A stretch of DNA of 64,000 bases, from NCBI RefSeq assembly GCF_019239235.1, contig NZ_JAAZTS010000008.1:62001-126000 (forward strand), read 5' to 3'. The position numbers were made by a program, and so were the translations under genes. Below are positions 8,706 through 17,039 of the stretch, one piece after another. Position 1 is the stretch's first letter. Each line of letters opens with the position of its first letter. The notes under the pieces are model-generated. The model was given only the letters and a program-made list of their open reading frames with translations. It searched no databases and had not been told where the DNA came from. Source of the stretch: Caecibacteroides pullorum. GTDB lineage: Bacteria; Bacteroidota; Bacteroidia; Bacteroidales; Bacteroidaceae.

Positions 8706-10487
8706 TTAAATTGCCTTGCAAGCCTTCTCCAGCCACAGCCGTTCGTCTTCGTCGAGGCTGGGGGAGAGTTGCTCGTACACCGTGCGGTGGTACTGGTTCA
8801 GCCAGTCTATTTCTGCCGGAGTCAGCAGGTCGCGGACGATGCCACGAGTGCAGATGGGGCAGAGGGTGACGGTCTCGAACTTCAGGTAACGGCCGAACAG
8901 GCCTTCGCCTGCAGGAACGGTGAGGACGAGGTTCTCCGTGCGGATGCCGTGGCTGCCGGCCTTATAGACGCCTGGTTCGTTGCTGGTGACCATACCCGGG
9001 CGCAGGGTGACGGGGTTCTCGTTCATGCGGATGCTCTGCGGGCCTTCGTGTACGTTGAGGAAGTGGCCGACGCCGTGTCCCGTGCCGTGCAGGAAGTTCA
9101 TGCGGTGCTGCCAGATGGGCATGCGGGCCAGCACGTCGAGCTGGGCGCCACGCGTGCCTTCGGGGAAGACAGCCATGGCCAGGTCGATGTGTCCCTTTAA
9201 TATTAAGGTGTAGTCGGTCTTTTCTTCGTCTGTCAGCGGGCCGAGGGCGATGGTACGGGTAATGTCCGTGGTACCGTCCAGGTATTGTGCACCCGAGTCG
9301 AGCAGCAGGAAGCCGCGGGGCTCCAGCGGAATGTCTGTTTCGGGTGTGGCTTCGTAGTGGACGATGGCTGCGTGAGCTCCGTATCCGGCGATGGTGTCGA
9401 AACTTTCGCCCATGTAGAGCGGTTGGGCGGCACGCAGCTCATGCAGTTTCTTGTCCACGCTGATTTCCGTTTCCTTACCTTGAGGAACTGCTTCTTCCAG
9501 CCACTTTAGGAACTTCACCAGTGCTACGCCGTCGCGTTGCATGGCCTGTCGGAGTCCGGCTATCTCCTGTTCGTTGCGTACGGCTTTCAGAAGGGCAACG
9601 GGCGAGGGGGCTTCGATGACGCGGCATTGCTGGGGAATGGCCGAGCGTACGGCATAGTTGGTCTTGCCTGGCTCCAGCATCAGGTTTTCTGCCGGCAATT
9701 GGGCGAGGTAGGACTCGATTTCCTGATAGGTGTGTAGTGATACGCCCGCTTCATGCAGGTGTGCAGCGACTTCGGGTGTTACCTTTTGCGAGTTGATAAA
9801 GTAGTGCGCTTCGTTTTCTCCAATCAGTAAGTAGCTGACAACGACTGGATTGCAGTGCACATCGCTGCCGCGCAGGTTCAGTGTCCATGCTATTTCGTCG
9901 AGGGCAGAGAGCAGCAAGCTGTCGGCTTTGGCTTTCTTCATCTCGGCACGTATGGCTTCCAGTTTCTCGGCACAGGTACGTCCGGCATATTTCGTGTCGT
10001 GGATAAAGGCCTGGGCTTGTGGCATTTCCGGTCGCCCGTCCCATATCTGTTCCATCGGATCAGCGGTGCATTTGAGTGTTATTCCGTTGTTTTCCAGTTC
10101 TTTTTGGAGTGATCGGGCTGCGTCGGTAGCGAATACCTTGCCGTCGATGCCTACACTTTGTCCCTTTTTTAATTGTTCGGATAGAAAAGCGGGGATGGAA
10201 GGCGTTTCGGGCAGCATCTCCTTATAGAGGTCGATGCCGGTACCTTCCAGCTGCTGGGCGGCTTGCAGGAAGTAGCGCGAGTCGGTCCACAAGCCGGCTT
10301 CGTTCTCGGTAACCACTACGGTACCTGCCGAGCCGGTAAAACCGGAAATCCATTCTCGACTCTGCCAGTGGGGGGCTACGTATTCGCTTAGGTGCGGGTC
10401 TGTACTGGGGATGATGAATGCTTCTATCCCCGTCTGTTTCATCCATGCGCGGAGAGTCTGGATGCGTTCTTTAATGGTGTCGTTCAT
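8706..10487 (-). CDS. Xaa-Pro aminopeptidase (aminopeptidase P family, three-domain type)
   Basis: A 593-residue M24 metallopeptidase that removes an N-terminal residue preceding proline. The order is two creatinase-like N-terminal domains (about residues 6-130 and 160-310) and a C-terminal pita-bread catalytic domain (about 310-525). Metal ligands are visible: Asp in LLLDSGAQY and in GTTDITRT, His in HGTGHGVGHFLNVHEGP, Glu in TSNEPGVY and in GIRTENLVL. A C-terminal extension follows, as in the eukaryote-like long form. There is no signal peptide, so it is cytosolic and likely completes degradation of imported or internal proline peptides. It leads an operon with the carbonic anhydrase-like gene. 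Confidence 0.94.
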   Translation of the reverse strand: MNDTIKERIQTLRAWMKQTGIEAFIIPSTDPHLSEYVAPHWQSREWISGFTGSAGTVVVTENEAGLWTDSRYFLQAAQQLEGTGIDLYKEMLPETPSIPAFLSEQLKKGQSVGIDGKVFATDAARSLQKELENNGITLKCTADPMEQIWDGRPEMPQAQAFIHDTKYAGRTCAEKLEAIRAEMKKAKADSLLLSALDEIAWTLNLRGSDVHCNPVVVSYLLIGENEAHYFINSQKVTPEVAAHLHEAGVSLHTYQEIESYLAQLPAENLMLEPGKTNYAVRSAIPQQCRVIEAPSPVALLKAVRNEQEIAGLRQAMQRDGVALVKFLKWLEEAVPQGKETEISVDKKLHELRAAQPLYMGESFDTIAGYGAHAAIVHYEATPETDIPLEPRGFLLLDSGAQYLDGTTDITRTIALGPLTDEEKTDYTLILKGHIDLAMAVFPEGTRGAQLDVLARMPIWQHRMNFLHGTGHGVGHFLNVHEGPQSIRMNENPVTLRPGMVTSNEPGVYKAGSHGIRTENLVLTVPAGEGLFGRYLKFETVTLCPICTRGIVRDLLTPAEIDWLNQYHRTVYEQLSPSLDEDERLWLEKACKAI

Positions 10488-10522
10488 AATTCACTATATA
10501 AAAGATGTATGATTGTGTGGGG

Positions 10523-10555
10523 ATCGTAATGCCAGTCTAAAGCAGGCATTACGAT
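10523..10555 (-). promoter_or_regulatory. 11-bp perfect dyad at the aminopeptidase transcription start
   Basis: ATCGTAATGCC (10523-10533) and GGCATTACGAT (10545-10555) are perfect inverted copies. With a minus-strand -7 box at 10559-10566, the expected transcript begins in or beside the right arm. The dyad is therefore either an operator overlapping the start site or a hairpin at the extreme 5' end of the mRNA. No T-tract follows, so a terminator is unlikely. Confidence 0.55.
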
Positions 10556-10558
10556 TAT

Positions 10559-10590
10559 CAAAAGTACATAAAGAACGCGGACGGTGCAAA
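10559..10590 (-). promoter_or_regulatory. sigma-ABfr-type promoter for aminopeptidase operon
   Basis: On the minus strand, TTTG (10590-10587) is followed after 20 nt by TACTTTTG (10566-10559). This matches the Bacteroides consensus TTTG-N19/20-TAnnTTTG. The aminopeptidase start codon is about 70 nt downstream. Confidence 0.75.
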
Positions 10591-10694
10591 CTTTTACGCC
10601 GTTTTTGAGATTTTTTCTTGTTGTTGATAGCCCCATGTAAAGATAGCTAAAGAAAAGAATATCTGTCTGTTTGCTAAGATTTTGCAGAAAGTTT

Positions 10695-10725
10695 TTTGTG
10701 AATCAAGAAAATATGTGTACTTTTG
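10695..10725 (+). promoter_or_regulatory. sigma-ABfr-type promoter for rpsU
   Basis: TTTG (10695-10698), a 19-nt spacer and TACTTTTG (10718-10725) fit the Bacteroides promoter consensus. A roughly 50-nt AT-rich leader separates it from the rpsU ATG at 10782. The leader has no Shine-Dalgarno motif. Confidence 0.8.
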
Positions 10726-10781
10726 CGGCTCGAATTAATCGTGAGATTTTTAAACATTAACTTTTTAATTAATTAAAAACA

Positions 10782-10973
10782 ATGATTGTAGTACCTGTAA
10801 AAGAAGGCGAAAACATTGAGAAAGCGCTGAAGAAATTCAAACGTAAATTTGAAAAGACTGGCATCGTAAAAGAGTTGAGAAGCAGACAGCAGTTTGACAA
10901 ACCGTCTGTTATTAAAAGACTTAAGAAAGAGCGTGCCGTTTACGTTCAGAAACTTCAGCAAGTAGAAGATTAA
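10782..10973 (+). CDS. rpsU: 30S ribosomal protein bS21
   Basis: A 63-residue basic protein beginning MIVVPVKEGENIEKALKKFK, a typical bS21 of Bacteroidota. It sits near the 3' end of 16S rRNA; in Bacteroidota, structural work has linked bS21 to masking of the anti-Shine-Dalgarno. The gene has its own promoter. The start context is TTAATTAATTAAAAACA, with no Shine-Dalgarno motif, unlike the strong one reported for rpsU of some Flavobacteriia. A xerC-like gene starts 70 nt downstream. Confidence 0.97.
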   Translation: MIVVPVKEGENIEKALKKFKRKFEKTGIVKELRSRQQFDKPSVIKRLKKERAVYVQKLQQVED

Positions 10974-11043
10974 TAATTCGTAAAATCCTTTGAATTATTG
11001 AATTCTTTTCATACATTCGTTGCACATTTAGTTATGTAGCGAT

Positions 11044-11928
11044 ATGTTGCTGACAGACTCTTTTCTCGATTATCTCCGTTATGAGCGGAACTATTCTGAT
11101 GATACCGTAAAGGCTTACGGTGAGGATATCCGTCAGTTTCAGGAGTTTGGCGGAGAAGATGTCGGTCTTCAGTCTCCTTCGGAAGTGGTGGTGGACGTTG
11201 TTCGCGAATGGATGATTCATTTGATGAACCTCGGCTATGCGACGACTTCTGTGAACCGTAAGCTCAGCTCGCTTCGGTCATATTATAAGTATCTTCTGAG
11301 GAAGGGAGAGGTGAAAGTGGATCCGTTGCGTAAGATAACGGGGCCTAAAAACAAGAAAAACCTGCCCGTTTTCGTGAAGGAAAGTGAAATGAACCGATTG
11401 CTGGATGATGAGGACTTTGGAGAAGGATTTGAAGGTTGTCGTGACCATTTGGTTATTGCTATGTTTTATGCCACAGGCATGAGACTTTCGGAACTGATAG
11501 GGCTCGACGACGGAGATGTTGATTTTGCGGCATCGGTGATTAAAGTTACCGGTAAACGTAACAAGCAACGTTTGATTCCTTTTGGCGAAGAATTGCGGGT
11601 GGAGATGGAGACTTATGTGAAGCAGCGGGATGAATCGGTTCCGGTTCGGTCGGACGCTTTTTTTGTCCGTAAGACGGGTGAGCGGCTTTATCCTAATATC
11701 GTGAGGAAAATTGTAATGCGAAACCTTTCGAAGGTGGTGACTGTGAAGAAACGGAGTCCGCATGTGCTGCGGCATACCTTTGCGACAAGCATGCTGAATC
11801 ATGATGCAGAACTTGGAGCGATTAAGGAATTACTGGGGCACGAAAGCTTGGCTACTACCGAGATTTACACGCATACGACTTTCGAAGAGCTTAAAAAAGT
11901 GTATAACCAGGCCCATCCTCGGGCTTAA
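11044..11928 (+). CDS. xerC: tyrosine recombinase, XerC/XerD type
   Basis: A 294-residue site-specific recombinase. The N-terminal SAM-like core-binding domain covers about residues 3-85 and the catalytic domain about 105-290. Catalytic residues are Arg in ATGMRLSEL, His-x-x-Arg in HVLRHTFATSM, His in LLGHESLATTEIYTH and the nucleophilic Tyr in the same motif. The length and the setting between rpsU and hpf fit a chromosomal dimer-resolution recombinase; nothing suggests a mobile element around it. Assignment to XerC against XerD is uncertain from sequence alone. Confidence 0.88.
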   Translation: MLLTDSFLDYLRYERNYSDDTVKAYGEDIRQFQEFGGEDVGLQSPSEVVVDVVREWMIHLMNLGYATTSVNRKLSSLRSYYKYLLRKGEVKVDPLRKITGPKNKKNLPVFVKESEMNRLLDDEDFGEGFEGCRDHLVIAMFYATGMRLSELIGLDDGDVDFAASVIKVTGKRNKQRLIPFGEELRVEMETYVKQRDESVPVRSDAFFVRKTGERLYPNIVRKIVMRNLSKVVTVKKRSPHVLRHTFATSMLNHDAELGAIKELLGHESLATTEIYTHTTFEELKKVYNQAHPRA

Positions 11929-11944
11929 AGAAAAGGAGGTATGT

Positions 11945-12244
11945 ATGGAAATTAGAATTCAATCAATTCACTTTGACGCATCAGAGCAATTGCAGGCTTT
12001 TATCCAAAAGAAAGCTGCGAAGTTGGAGCGATTTTATGATGATATACAGAAAGTAGAGGTGTCATTGAAGGTAGTTAAACCAGAGACAGCCGAAAACAAG
12101 GAAGCCGGAGTGAAAGTTTTGGTTCCCAATGGCGAATTGTATGCGAACAAGGTTTGTGACACGTTTGAGGAAGCGGTAGACTTATGTCTGGAAGCTTTGG
12201 AAAAACAGCTGGTTAAGTACAAGGAAAAAATACGTAATAAATAA
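11945..12244 (+). CDS. hpf: ribosome hibernation promoting factor (HPF/RaiA family)
   Basis: A 99-residue short-form hibernation factor beginning MEIRIQSIHFDASEQLQAFI and ending in a basic tail (KYKEKIRNK). These proteins bind the decoding centre of idle ribosomes. I chose ATG 11945 because a strong AAGGAGG (11933-11939) lies 5 nt upstream; an earlier ATG at 11941 is out of frame and stops after four codons. The strong Shine-Dalgarno is unusual for this phylum. It starts 16 nt after the xerC stop. Confidence 0.93.
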   Translation: MEIRIQSIHFDASEQLQAFIQKKAAKLERFYDDIQKVEVSLKVVKPETAENKEAGVKVLVPNGELYANKVCDTFEEAVDLCLEALEKQLVKYKEKIRNK

Positions 12245-12259
12245 AAAACCTGCAAAAAT

Positions 12260-12290
12260 TTTGCGGGAATGAAATAAATGCCTAAATTTG
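12260..12290 (+). promoter_or_regulatory. sigma-ABfr-type promoter for tRNA-tuf cluster
   Basis: TTTG (12260-12263), exactly 19 nt, then TAAATTTG (12283-12290): a full match to the Bacteroides consensus. It stands 43 nt before the first tRNA and probably drives tRNA-Thr, tRNA-Tyr, tRNA-Thr and tuf. Confidence 0.85.
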
Positions 12291-12333
12291 CAGCCGTTTC
12301 GCACACGGTATAGCAGCGAACGGCTGCAAAACT

Positions 12334-12407
12334 GCCTCTTTAGCTCAGTTGGCCAGAGCACGTGATTTGTAATCTCGGGGTCGTTGGTTCGAATCCGACA
12401 AGAGGCT
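12334..12407 (+). tRNA. tRNA-Thr (anticodon TGT)
   Basis: A 74-nt cloverleaf. The acceptor stem GCCTCTT pairs with AAGAGGC (12400-12406), the D-arm contains TAGCTCAGTTGG, the anticodon loop is in GATTTGTAATC and the T-arm contains GGTTCGAATCC. CCA is not encoded. Confidence 0.95.
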
Positions 12408-12421
12408 CGAAAAAAAGTGAT

Positions 12422-12504
12422 GGGCAAATACCAGAGTGGCCAAATGGGGCAGACTGTAAATCTGCTGGCTTACGCCTTCGGTGGTTCGAATCCATCTTTG
12501 CCCA
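12422..12504 (+). tRNA. tRNA-Tyr (anticodon GTA)
   Basis: An 83-nt type II tRNA with a long variable arm. The acceptor stem GGGCAAA pairs with TTTGCCC (12497-12503), the anticodon is in GACTGTAAATC and the T-arm contains GGTTCGAATCC. It lies 14 nt after the upstream tRNA-Thr. Confidence 0.95.
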
Positions 12505-12516
12505 CTCCTTTCACTT

Positions 12517-12588
<72 letters not shown>

Positions 12589-12638
12589 CTTATCATTGTA
12601 AATGCTGATTATTAATCAAATAAATAACAAGTAAAGCT

Positions 12639-13823
12639 ATGGCTAAAGAGAAATTCGAACGTACCAAACCCCACGTGAACATTGGTACAATTGGTCACGT
12701 TGACCACGGTAAAACAACTTTGACTGCTGCTATCACAGCCGTATTGGCAAAGAAGGGTCTGTCAGAAGTTAAGTCTTTCGATCAGATTGATAATGCTCCT
12801 GAAGAAAAGGAAAGAGGTATTACTATTAATACAGCTCACGTTGAGTATGAGACTGCAAACCGTCACTATGCTCACGTGGACTGCCCGGGACACGCTGACT
12901 ATGTGAAGAACATGGTAACAGGTGCCGCTCAGATGGACGGTGCTATCATCGTGGTTGCTGCAACTGATGGTCCGATGCCTCAGACACGCGAACACATCCT
13001 GTTGGCTCGTCAGGTAAACGTACCGAGACTGGTTGTATTCATGAATAAGTGTGATATGGTGGACGACCCCGAAATGTTGGAACTCGTTGAAATGGAAATG
13101 CGTGAACTGCTTTCTGCTTATGATTTCGACGGTGACAATACTCCGTTTATTCAGGGTTCTGCTCTTGGCGCATTGAATGGTGTTCCAAAGTGGGAAGAGA
13201 AGGTAATGGAATTGATGGACGCTTGTGATACATGGATTCCTCTGCCTCCGCGCGATATTGATAAGCCGTTCTTGATGCCGGTTGAAGACGTATTCTCTAT
13301 CACTGGTCGTGGTACTGTAGCTACCGGTCGTATCGAGGCTGGTGTTATCAAGGTAGGTGATGAAGTTGAAATCCTTGGTTTGGGTGAGGACAAAAAGTCA
13401 GTTGTAACTGGCGTTGAAATGTTCCGCAAACTGTTGGATGAAGGTGAAGCTGGTGATAACGTAGGTCTGTTGCTGCGTGGTATCGACAAGAACGAAATTA
13501 AGCGCGGTATGGTACTCTGCAAGCCGGGTCAGATTAAGCCTCACTCTAAGTTCAAAGCTTCTATCTACGTTTTGAAGAAAGAGGAAGGTGGTCGTCACAC
13601 TCCGTTCCACAATAAGTATCGTCCTCAGTTCTATCTGCGTACTATGGACTGTACAGGTGAAATTACTCTGCCGGAAGGTGTAGAAATGGTAATGCCGGGT
13701 GATAACGTTGAAATCACTGTTACGCTGATCTATCCGGTTGCCTTGAACGTAGGTCTGCGCTTCGCTATCCGTGAAGGTGGTCGTACGGTAGGTTCTGGTC
13801 AGATTACTGAAATTCTTGACTAA
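12639..13823 (+). CDS. tuf: elongation factor Tu
   Basis: A 394-residue GTPase that delivers aminoacyl-tRNA to the ribosome. G-motifs are GHVDHGKT (residues 19-26), DCPGHADY (about 81-88) and NKCD (about 136-139). The three domains are collinear with the family and the C-terminus is [11 protein letters not shown]. Synonymous codon use differs from the neighbouring accessory genes, as expected of a highly expressed gene. Three tRNA genes precede it and tRNA-Trp follows. Confidence 0.99.
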   Translation: MAKEKFERTKPHVNIGTIGHVDHGKTTLTAAITAVLAKKGLSEVKSFDQIDNAPEEKERGITINTAHVEYETANRHYAHVDCPGHADYVKNMVTGAAQMDGAIIVVAATDGPMPQTREHILLARQVNVPRLVVFMNKCDMVDDPEMLELVEMEMRELLSAYDFDGDNTPFIQGSALGALNGVPKWEEKVMELMDACDTWIPLPPRDIDKPFLMPVEDVFSITGRGTVATGRIEAGVIKVGDEVEILGLGEDKKSVVTGVEMFRKLLDEGEAGDNVGLLLRGIDKNEIKRGMVLCKPGQIKPHSKFKASIYVLKKEEGGRHTPFHNKYRPQFYLRTMDCTGEITLPEGVEMVMPGDNVEITVTLIYPVALNVGLRFAIREGGRTVGSGQITEILD

Positions 13824-13835
13824 AATATAAATCTT

Positions 13836-13870
13836 AATCAGTTCCCGTTATTTACTATCGGGAACTGATT
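13836..13870 (+). terminator. stem-loop between tuf and tRNA-Trp
   Basis: AATCAGTTCCCG (13836-13847) pairs perfectly with CGGGAACTGATT (13859-13870) around an 11-nt loop. No T-tract follows, so it may be an RNA processing or stability element between tuf and tRNA-Trp instead of a full terminator. Confidence 0.6.
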
Positions 13871-13878
13871 ATGTTCAA

Positions 13879-13951
13879 ACGGGAGTAGCTCAGTTGGTAG
13901 AGCACCGGTCTCCAAAACCGGGTGTCGGGAGTTCGAGCCTCTCCTCCCGTG
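13879..13951 (+). tRNA. tRNA-Trp (anticodon CCA)
   Basis: A 73-nt cloverleaf. The acceptor stem ACGGGAG pairs with CTCCCGT (13944-13950), the D-arm contains TAGCTCAGTTGG, the anticodon is in GTCTCCAAAAC and the T-arm contains AGTTCGAGCCT. The secE start is 15 nt downstream, so it is probably cut from the secE-nusG transcript. Confidence 0.95.
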
Positions 13952-13965
13952 CTAATATTGAAGCA

Positions 13966-14154
13966 ATGAAAAAGATTGTAACTTATTTCAAAGAAACTTA
14001 CGACGAACTTGTACATAAAGTATCGTGGCCTACGTATTCTGAACTTACCAACAGTGCGGTAGTTGTTTTATATGCTTCCCTGCTCATCGCATTGGTGGTG
14101 TTTGTGATGGACTATTGTTTCCAGCACGTAATGGAGTTTGTTTATCCTCATTAA
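13966..14154 (+). CDS. secE: preprotein translocase subunit SecE
   Basis: A 62-residue single-span membrane protein that clamps the SecY channel. It has the short form: an amphipathic helix (FKETYDELVHKVSWPTYSEL) and one TM helix at about residues 32-52. A longer reading frame runs back into tRNA-Trp, but ATG 13966 (MKKIVTYF) is the true start. nusG begins 12 nt later. Confidence 0.96.
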   Translation: MKKIVTYFKETYDELVHKVSWPTYSELTNSAVVVLYASLLIALVVFVMDYCFQHVMEFVYPH

Positions 14155-14166
14155 AAAGCTTGAAGA

Positions 14167-14709
14167 ATGTCTGAGATTGAAAAGAAATGGTACGTATTGC
14201 GTGCTATCAGCGGAAAAGAAACTAAGGTGAAGGAATACCTTGAAGCTGACATTAAGAACAGCGACCTTGGTGATTACGTGTCTCAGGTGTTGATTCCTAC
14301 TGAAAAGGTATATCAGGTTCGCAATGGAAAGAAAATTGTGAAGGAAAGAAGTTATCTTCCTGGTTACGTTTTGGTAGAGGCGGCTTTGGTTGGTGAGGTT
14401 GCTCATCACTTGAGAAATACTCCAAACGTGATTGGTTTCTTGGGAGGTTCGGATAAACCCGTACCCTTAAGACAATCAGAAGTCAATCGCATACTCGGTA
14501 CTGTTGACGAATTGCAGGATGCTACAGAAGAGATGAACATCCCGTATGTAGTCGGTGAGACTGTAAAGGTGAATTATGGTCCGTTCAGCGGATTCAGTGG
14601 TATCATTGAAGAAGTGAACACCGAGAAAAAGAAGCTGAAGGTCATGGTGAAGATATTTGGGCGGAAAACTCCGCTTGAATTGGGCTTTATGCAAGTGGAA
14701 AAAGAATGA
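14167..14709 (+). CDS. nusG: transcription termination/antitermination protein NusG
   Basis: A 180-residue cytoplasmic factor that binds RNA polymerase and links it to Rho or ribosomes. The NGN domain starts KKWYVLRAISGKE and the C-terminal KOW domain is around residue 125-175 (GETVKVNYGPFSGFSG). The length is the normal two-domain form. It is located in the conserved secE-nusG-rplK order. Confidence 0.97.
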   Translation: MSEIEKKWYVLRAISGKETKVKEYLEADIKNSDLGDYVSQVLIPTEKVYQVRNGKKIVKERSYLPGYVLVEAALVGEVAHHLRNTPNVIGFLGGSDKPVPLRQSEVNRILGTVDELQDATEEMNIPYVVGETVKVNYGPFSGFSGIIEEVNTEKKKLKVMVKIFGRKTPLELGFMQVEKE

Positions 14710-14768
14710 TGCAGGTGTTACGCTGTGTCGTTCCGTCATTATTGTAATATATAAATCAATCAATTAAA

Positions 14769-15212
14769 ATGGCTAAAGAAGTTGCTGGACTAATCAAATT
14801 ACAGATTAAAGGAGGCGCTGCAAATCCATCACCTCCCGTAGGACCTGCTTTGGGTTCCAAGGGTATCAACATCATGGAGTTTTGCAAGCAATTCAACGCC
14901 AGAACCCAAGACAAGGCAGGAAAGATTCTTCCTGTAATCATTACTTACTATGCAGACAAGTCTTTCGATTTTGTAATCAAGACTCCTCCCGTTGCAATCC
15001 AGTTGCTGGAGCTGACAAAGGTGAAGAGTGGTTCTGCTGAACCCAATCGTAAGAAAATTGCCGAGATCACTTGGGAACAAGTACGTACGATTGCTCAAGA
15101 CAAGTTGGTTGACTTGAACTGTTTCACTGTAGAAGCTGCTATGAAGATGGTTGCTGGTACAGCTAGAAGTATGGGTATCACTGTAAAAGGGGAGTTCCCG
15201 GTTAATGAATAA
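14769..15212 (+). CDS. rplK: 50S ribosomal protein uL11
   Basis: A 147-residue protein of the GTPase-associated centre. The N-terminal proline-rich segment ([17 protein letters not shown]) and the C-terminal rRNA-binding domain (ending [14 protein letters not shown]) are intact. It lies 59 nt after nusG and 19 nt before rplA. Confidence 0.98.
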   Translation: MAKEVAGLIKLQIKGGAANPSPPVGPALGSKGINIMEFCKQFNARTQDKAGKILPVIITYYADKSFDFVIKTPPVAIQLLELTKVKSGSAEPNRKKIAEITWEQVRTIAQDKLVDLNCFTVEAAMKMVAGTARSMGITVKGEFPVNE

Positions 15213-15231
15213 CTTATAAACTTCAATTAGA

Positions 15232-15930
15232 ATGGGTAAACTGACAAAAAAGCAAAAGTTAGCTGCAGAAAAAATTGAAGCAGGGAAAGCATACTCTCTC
15301 AAAGAAGCTTCTGCACTGGTAAAGGAAATCACTTTTACCAAGTTTGATGCTTCTGTAGATATCGACGTACGTTTGGGCGTTGACCCGCGTAAGGCTAACC
15401 AAATGGTGAGAGGTGTCGTATCACTTCCTCACGGTACTGGTAAAGTAACGCGTGTTTTGGTGCTTTGTACACCGGATGCTGAAGCTGCTGCAAAAGAAGC
15501 AGGCGCTGACTATGTTGGTCTTGACGAATATATTGAAAAGATCAAAGGTGGATGGACAGATATTGATGTGATTATCACGATGCCTTCCATCATGGGTAAG
15601 ATTGGTGCCCTCGGTCGTGTTCTCGGTCCTCGTGGATTGATGCCGAACCCTAAGAGTGGTACTGTGACTATGGATGTTGCTAAAGCTGTTAAGGAAGTAA
15701 AACAAGGTAAGATCGACTTCAAGGTTGACAAGAGTGGTATTGTTCATACTTCTATCGGTAAAGTTTCATTTAGTGCTGATCAAATTCGTGACAATGCGAA
15801 AGAATTCATCTCTACTTTGAATAAATTGAAACCGACTGCAGCCAAGGGTACATATATTAAGAGTATTTATCTTTCTAGTACAATGAGTAAGGGTGTAAAA
15901 ATCGACCCTAAATCAGTGGAAGAAATCTAA
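15232..15930 (+). CDS. rplA: 50S ribosomal protein uL1
   Basis: A 232-residue L1-stalk protein of full family length. Signature sequence is present in [19 protein letters not shown]. In E. coli, L1 represses translation of its own L11-L1 mRNA; whether that holds here is not visible. Confidence 0.98.
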   Translation: MGKLTKKQKLAAEKIEAGKAYSLKEASALVKEITFTKFDASVDIDVRLGVDPRKANQMVRGVVSLPHGTGKVTRVLVLCTPDAEAAAKEAGADYVGLDEYIEKIKGGWTDIDVIITMPSIMGKIGALGRVLGPRGLMPNPKSGTVTMDVAKAVKEVKQGKIDFKVDKSGIVHTSIGKVSFSADQIRDNAKEFISTLNKLKPTAAKGTYIKSIYLSSTMSKGVKIDPKSVEEI

Positions 15931-15945
15931 TAAAACGGAGTAATA

Positions 15946-16467
15946 ATGAGAAAGGAAGATAAAAGTACGATTATTGAGCAGATTGCTGCTACAGTTAAGG
16001 AATACGGACACTTCTACTTGGTAGATACAACTGCTATGAATGCAGCTGCTACCAGCGCTTTGAGAGCTGCTTGTTTCAAGGCTGACATCAAACTGATGGT
16101 AGTTAAGAATACATTGCTGCACAAAGCTTTGGAAAGCCTTGAAGAAGATTATTCTCCGCTTTATGGTTGCCTGAAAGGTACTACGGCCGTTATGTTTTGC
16201 AATGTTGCAAACGCTCCGGCTAAACTGATTAAGGATAAAGCTAAAGATGGTATTCCGGGACTGAAGGCTGCATATGCTGAGGAAAGCTTCTATGTTGGTG
16301 CTGACCAGTTGGATGCTCTCGTAGCTATCAAGAGCAAGAACGAAGTTATTGCCGAAATCGTGGCATTGCTGCAATCTCCGGCCAAGAACATTATCTCTGC
16401 TCTGCAATCAGGTGGTAACACACTTCACGGAGTTCTCAAGACTCTTGGTGAAAGAACCGAAGCTTAA
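15946..16467 (+). CDS. rplJ: 50S ribosomal protein uL10
   Basis: A 173-residue stalk base protein. The N-terminal rRNA-binding domain begins MRKEDKSTIIEQIAATVKEY and a C-terminal helix binds L7/L12 dimers. It starts 15 nt after rplA. Its stop codon lies in the loop of a small hairpin, GAAGC-TTAAG-GCTTC (16459-16473). Confidence 0.97.
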   Translation: MRKEDKSTIIEQIAATVKEYGHFYLVDTTAMNAAATSALRAACFKADIKLMVVKNTLLHKALESLEEDYSPLYGCLKGTTAVMFCNVANAPAKLIKDKAKDGIPGLKAAYAEESFYVGADQLDALVAIKSKNEVIAEIVALLQSPAKNIISALQSGGNTLHGVLKTLGERTEA

Positions 16468-16500
16468 GGCTTCGATTTATTTGGCTGCATAACAGTAGCC
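16458..16500 (+). promoter_or_regulatory. two small hairpins at the rplJ-rplL junction
   Basis: CGAAGC (16458-16463) pairs with GCTTCG (16469-16474) and encloses the rplJ stop codon. A second pairing, GGCT with AGCC, lies in 16483-16500. They begin the 89-nt rplJ-rplL spacer and might be RNA processing or expression-ratio elements, since L12 is needed in several copies per ribosome. The role is inferred only. Confidence 0.35.
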
Positions 16501-16556
16501 GCAAACAAAATTTTATCAATTTATTTTAGTATTTAAACAATTAAATTCATACAAAA

Positions 16557-16934
16557 ATGGCAGATTTGAAAGCTTTTGCAGAACAATTAGTTAACTTGAC
16601 AGTAAAAGAAGTTAATGAACTTGCAACTATCCTGAAGGAAGAATACGGTATTGAACCTGCTGCTGCAGCTGTTGCTGTTGCTGCTGGCCCCGCAGCCGCT
16701 GGTGCTGCTGCCGCTGAAGAGAAGACTTCTTTCGATGTAGTATTGAAGAGCGCTGGTGCAGCTAAACTTCAAGTAGTTAAGGCCGTTAAGGAAGCTTGTG
16801 GTCTTGGTTTGAAGGAAGCTAAGGACATGGTAGACGGTGCTCCTAGCGTAGTAAAAGAAGGTTTGGCTAAGGACGAAGCAGAATCACTGAAGAAAACATT
16901 GGAAGAAGCTGGAGCTGAAGTTGAACTTAAATAA
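16557..16934 (+). CDS. rplL: 50S ribosomal protein bL12
   Basis: A 125-residue acidic stalk protein. The N-terminal dimerisation helices, an alanine-rich hinge (about residues 36-57) and the C-terminal factor-binding domain ([20 protein letters not shown]) are visible. A strong terminator hairpin follows 26 nt after the stop. Confidence 0.98.
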   Translation: MADLKAFAEQLVNLTVKEVNELATILKEEYGIEPAAAAVAVAAGPAAAGAAAAEEKTSFDVVLKSAGAAKLQVVKAVKEACGLGLKEAKDMVDGAPSVVKEGLAKDEAESLKKTLEEAGAEVELK

Positions 16935-16959
16935 CATTAGCCTGTAAATCAGGTAATTC

Positions 16960-16998
16960 GGTTAAGAACCCTTTTCACGAAGGGTTCTTAACCTTTTT
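16960..16998 (+). terminator. intrinsic terminator or attenuator between rplL and rpoB
   Basis: GGTTAAGAACCC (16960-16971) and GGGTTCTTAACC (16982-16993) form a perfect 12-bp stem with a 10-nt loop, followed by TTTTT. It stands where E. coli has the rplL-rpoB attenuator, so partial termination with read-through into rpoB is likely. No TAnnTTTG box is evident in the 42 nt between the hairpin and rpoB. Confidence 0.9.
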
Positions 16999-17039
16999 GT
17001 GTATATATTTAAAATTCACTTCTACAAATCCATTATCAG

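Noticed and set aside
11044..11928. The tyrosine recombinase as an integrase of a mobile element
   Set aside because: It lies between rpsU and hpf, has XerC length, and has no att-like repeats or accessory genes around it.
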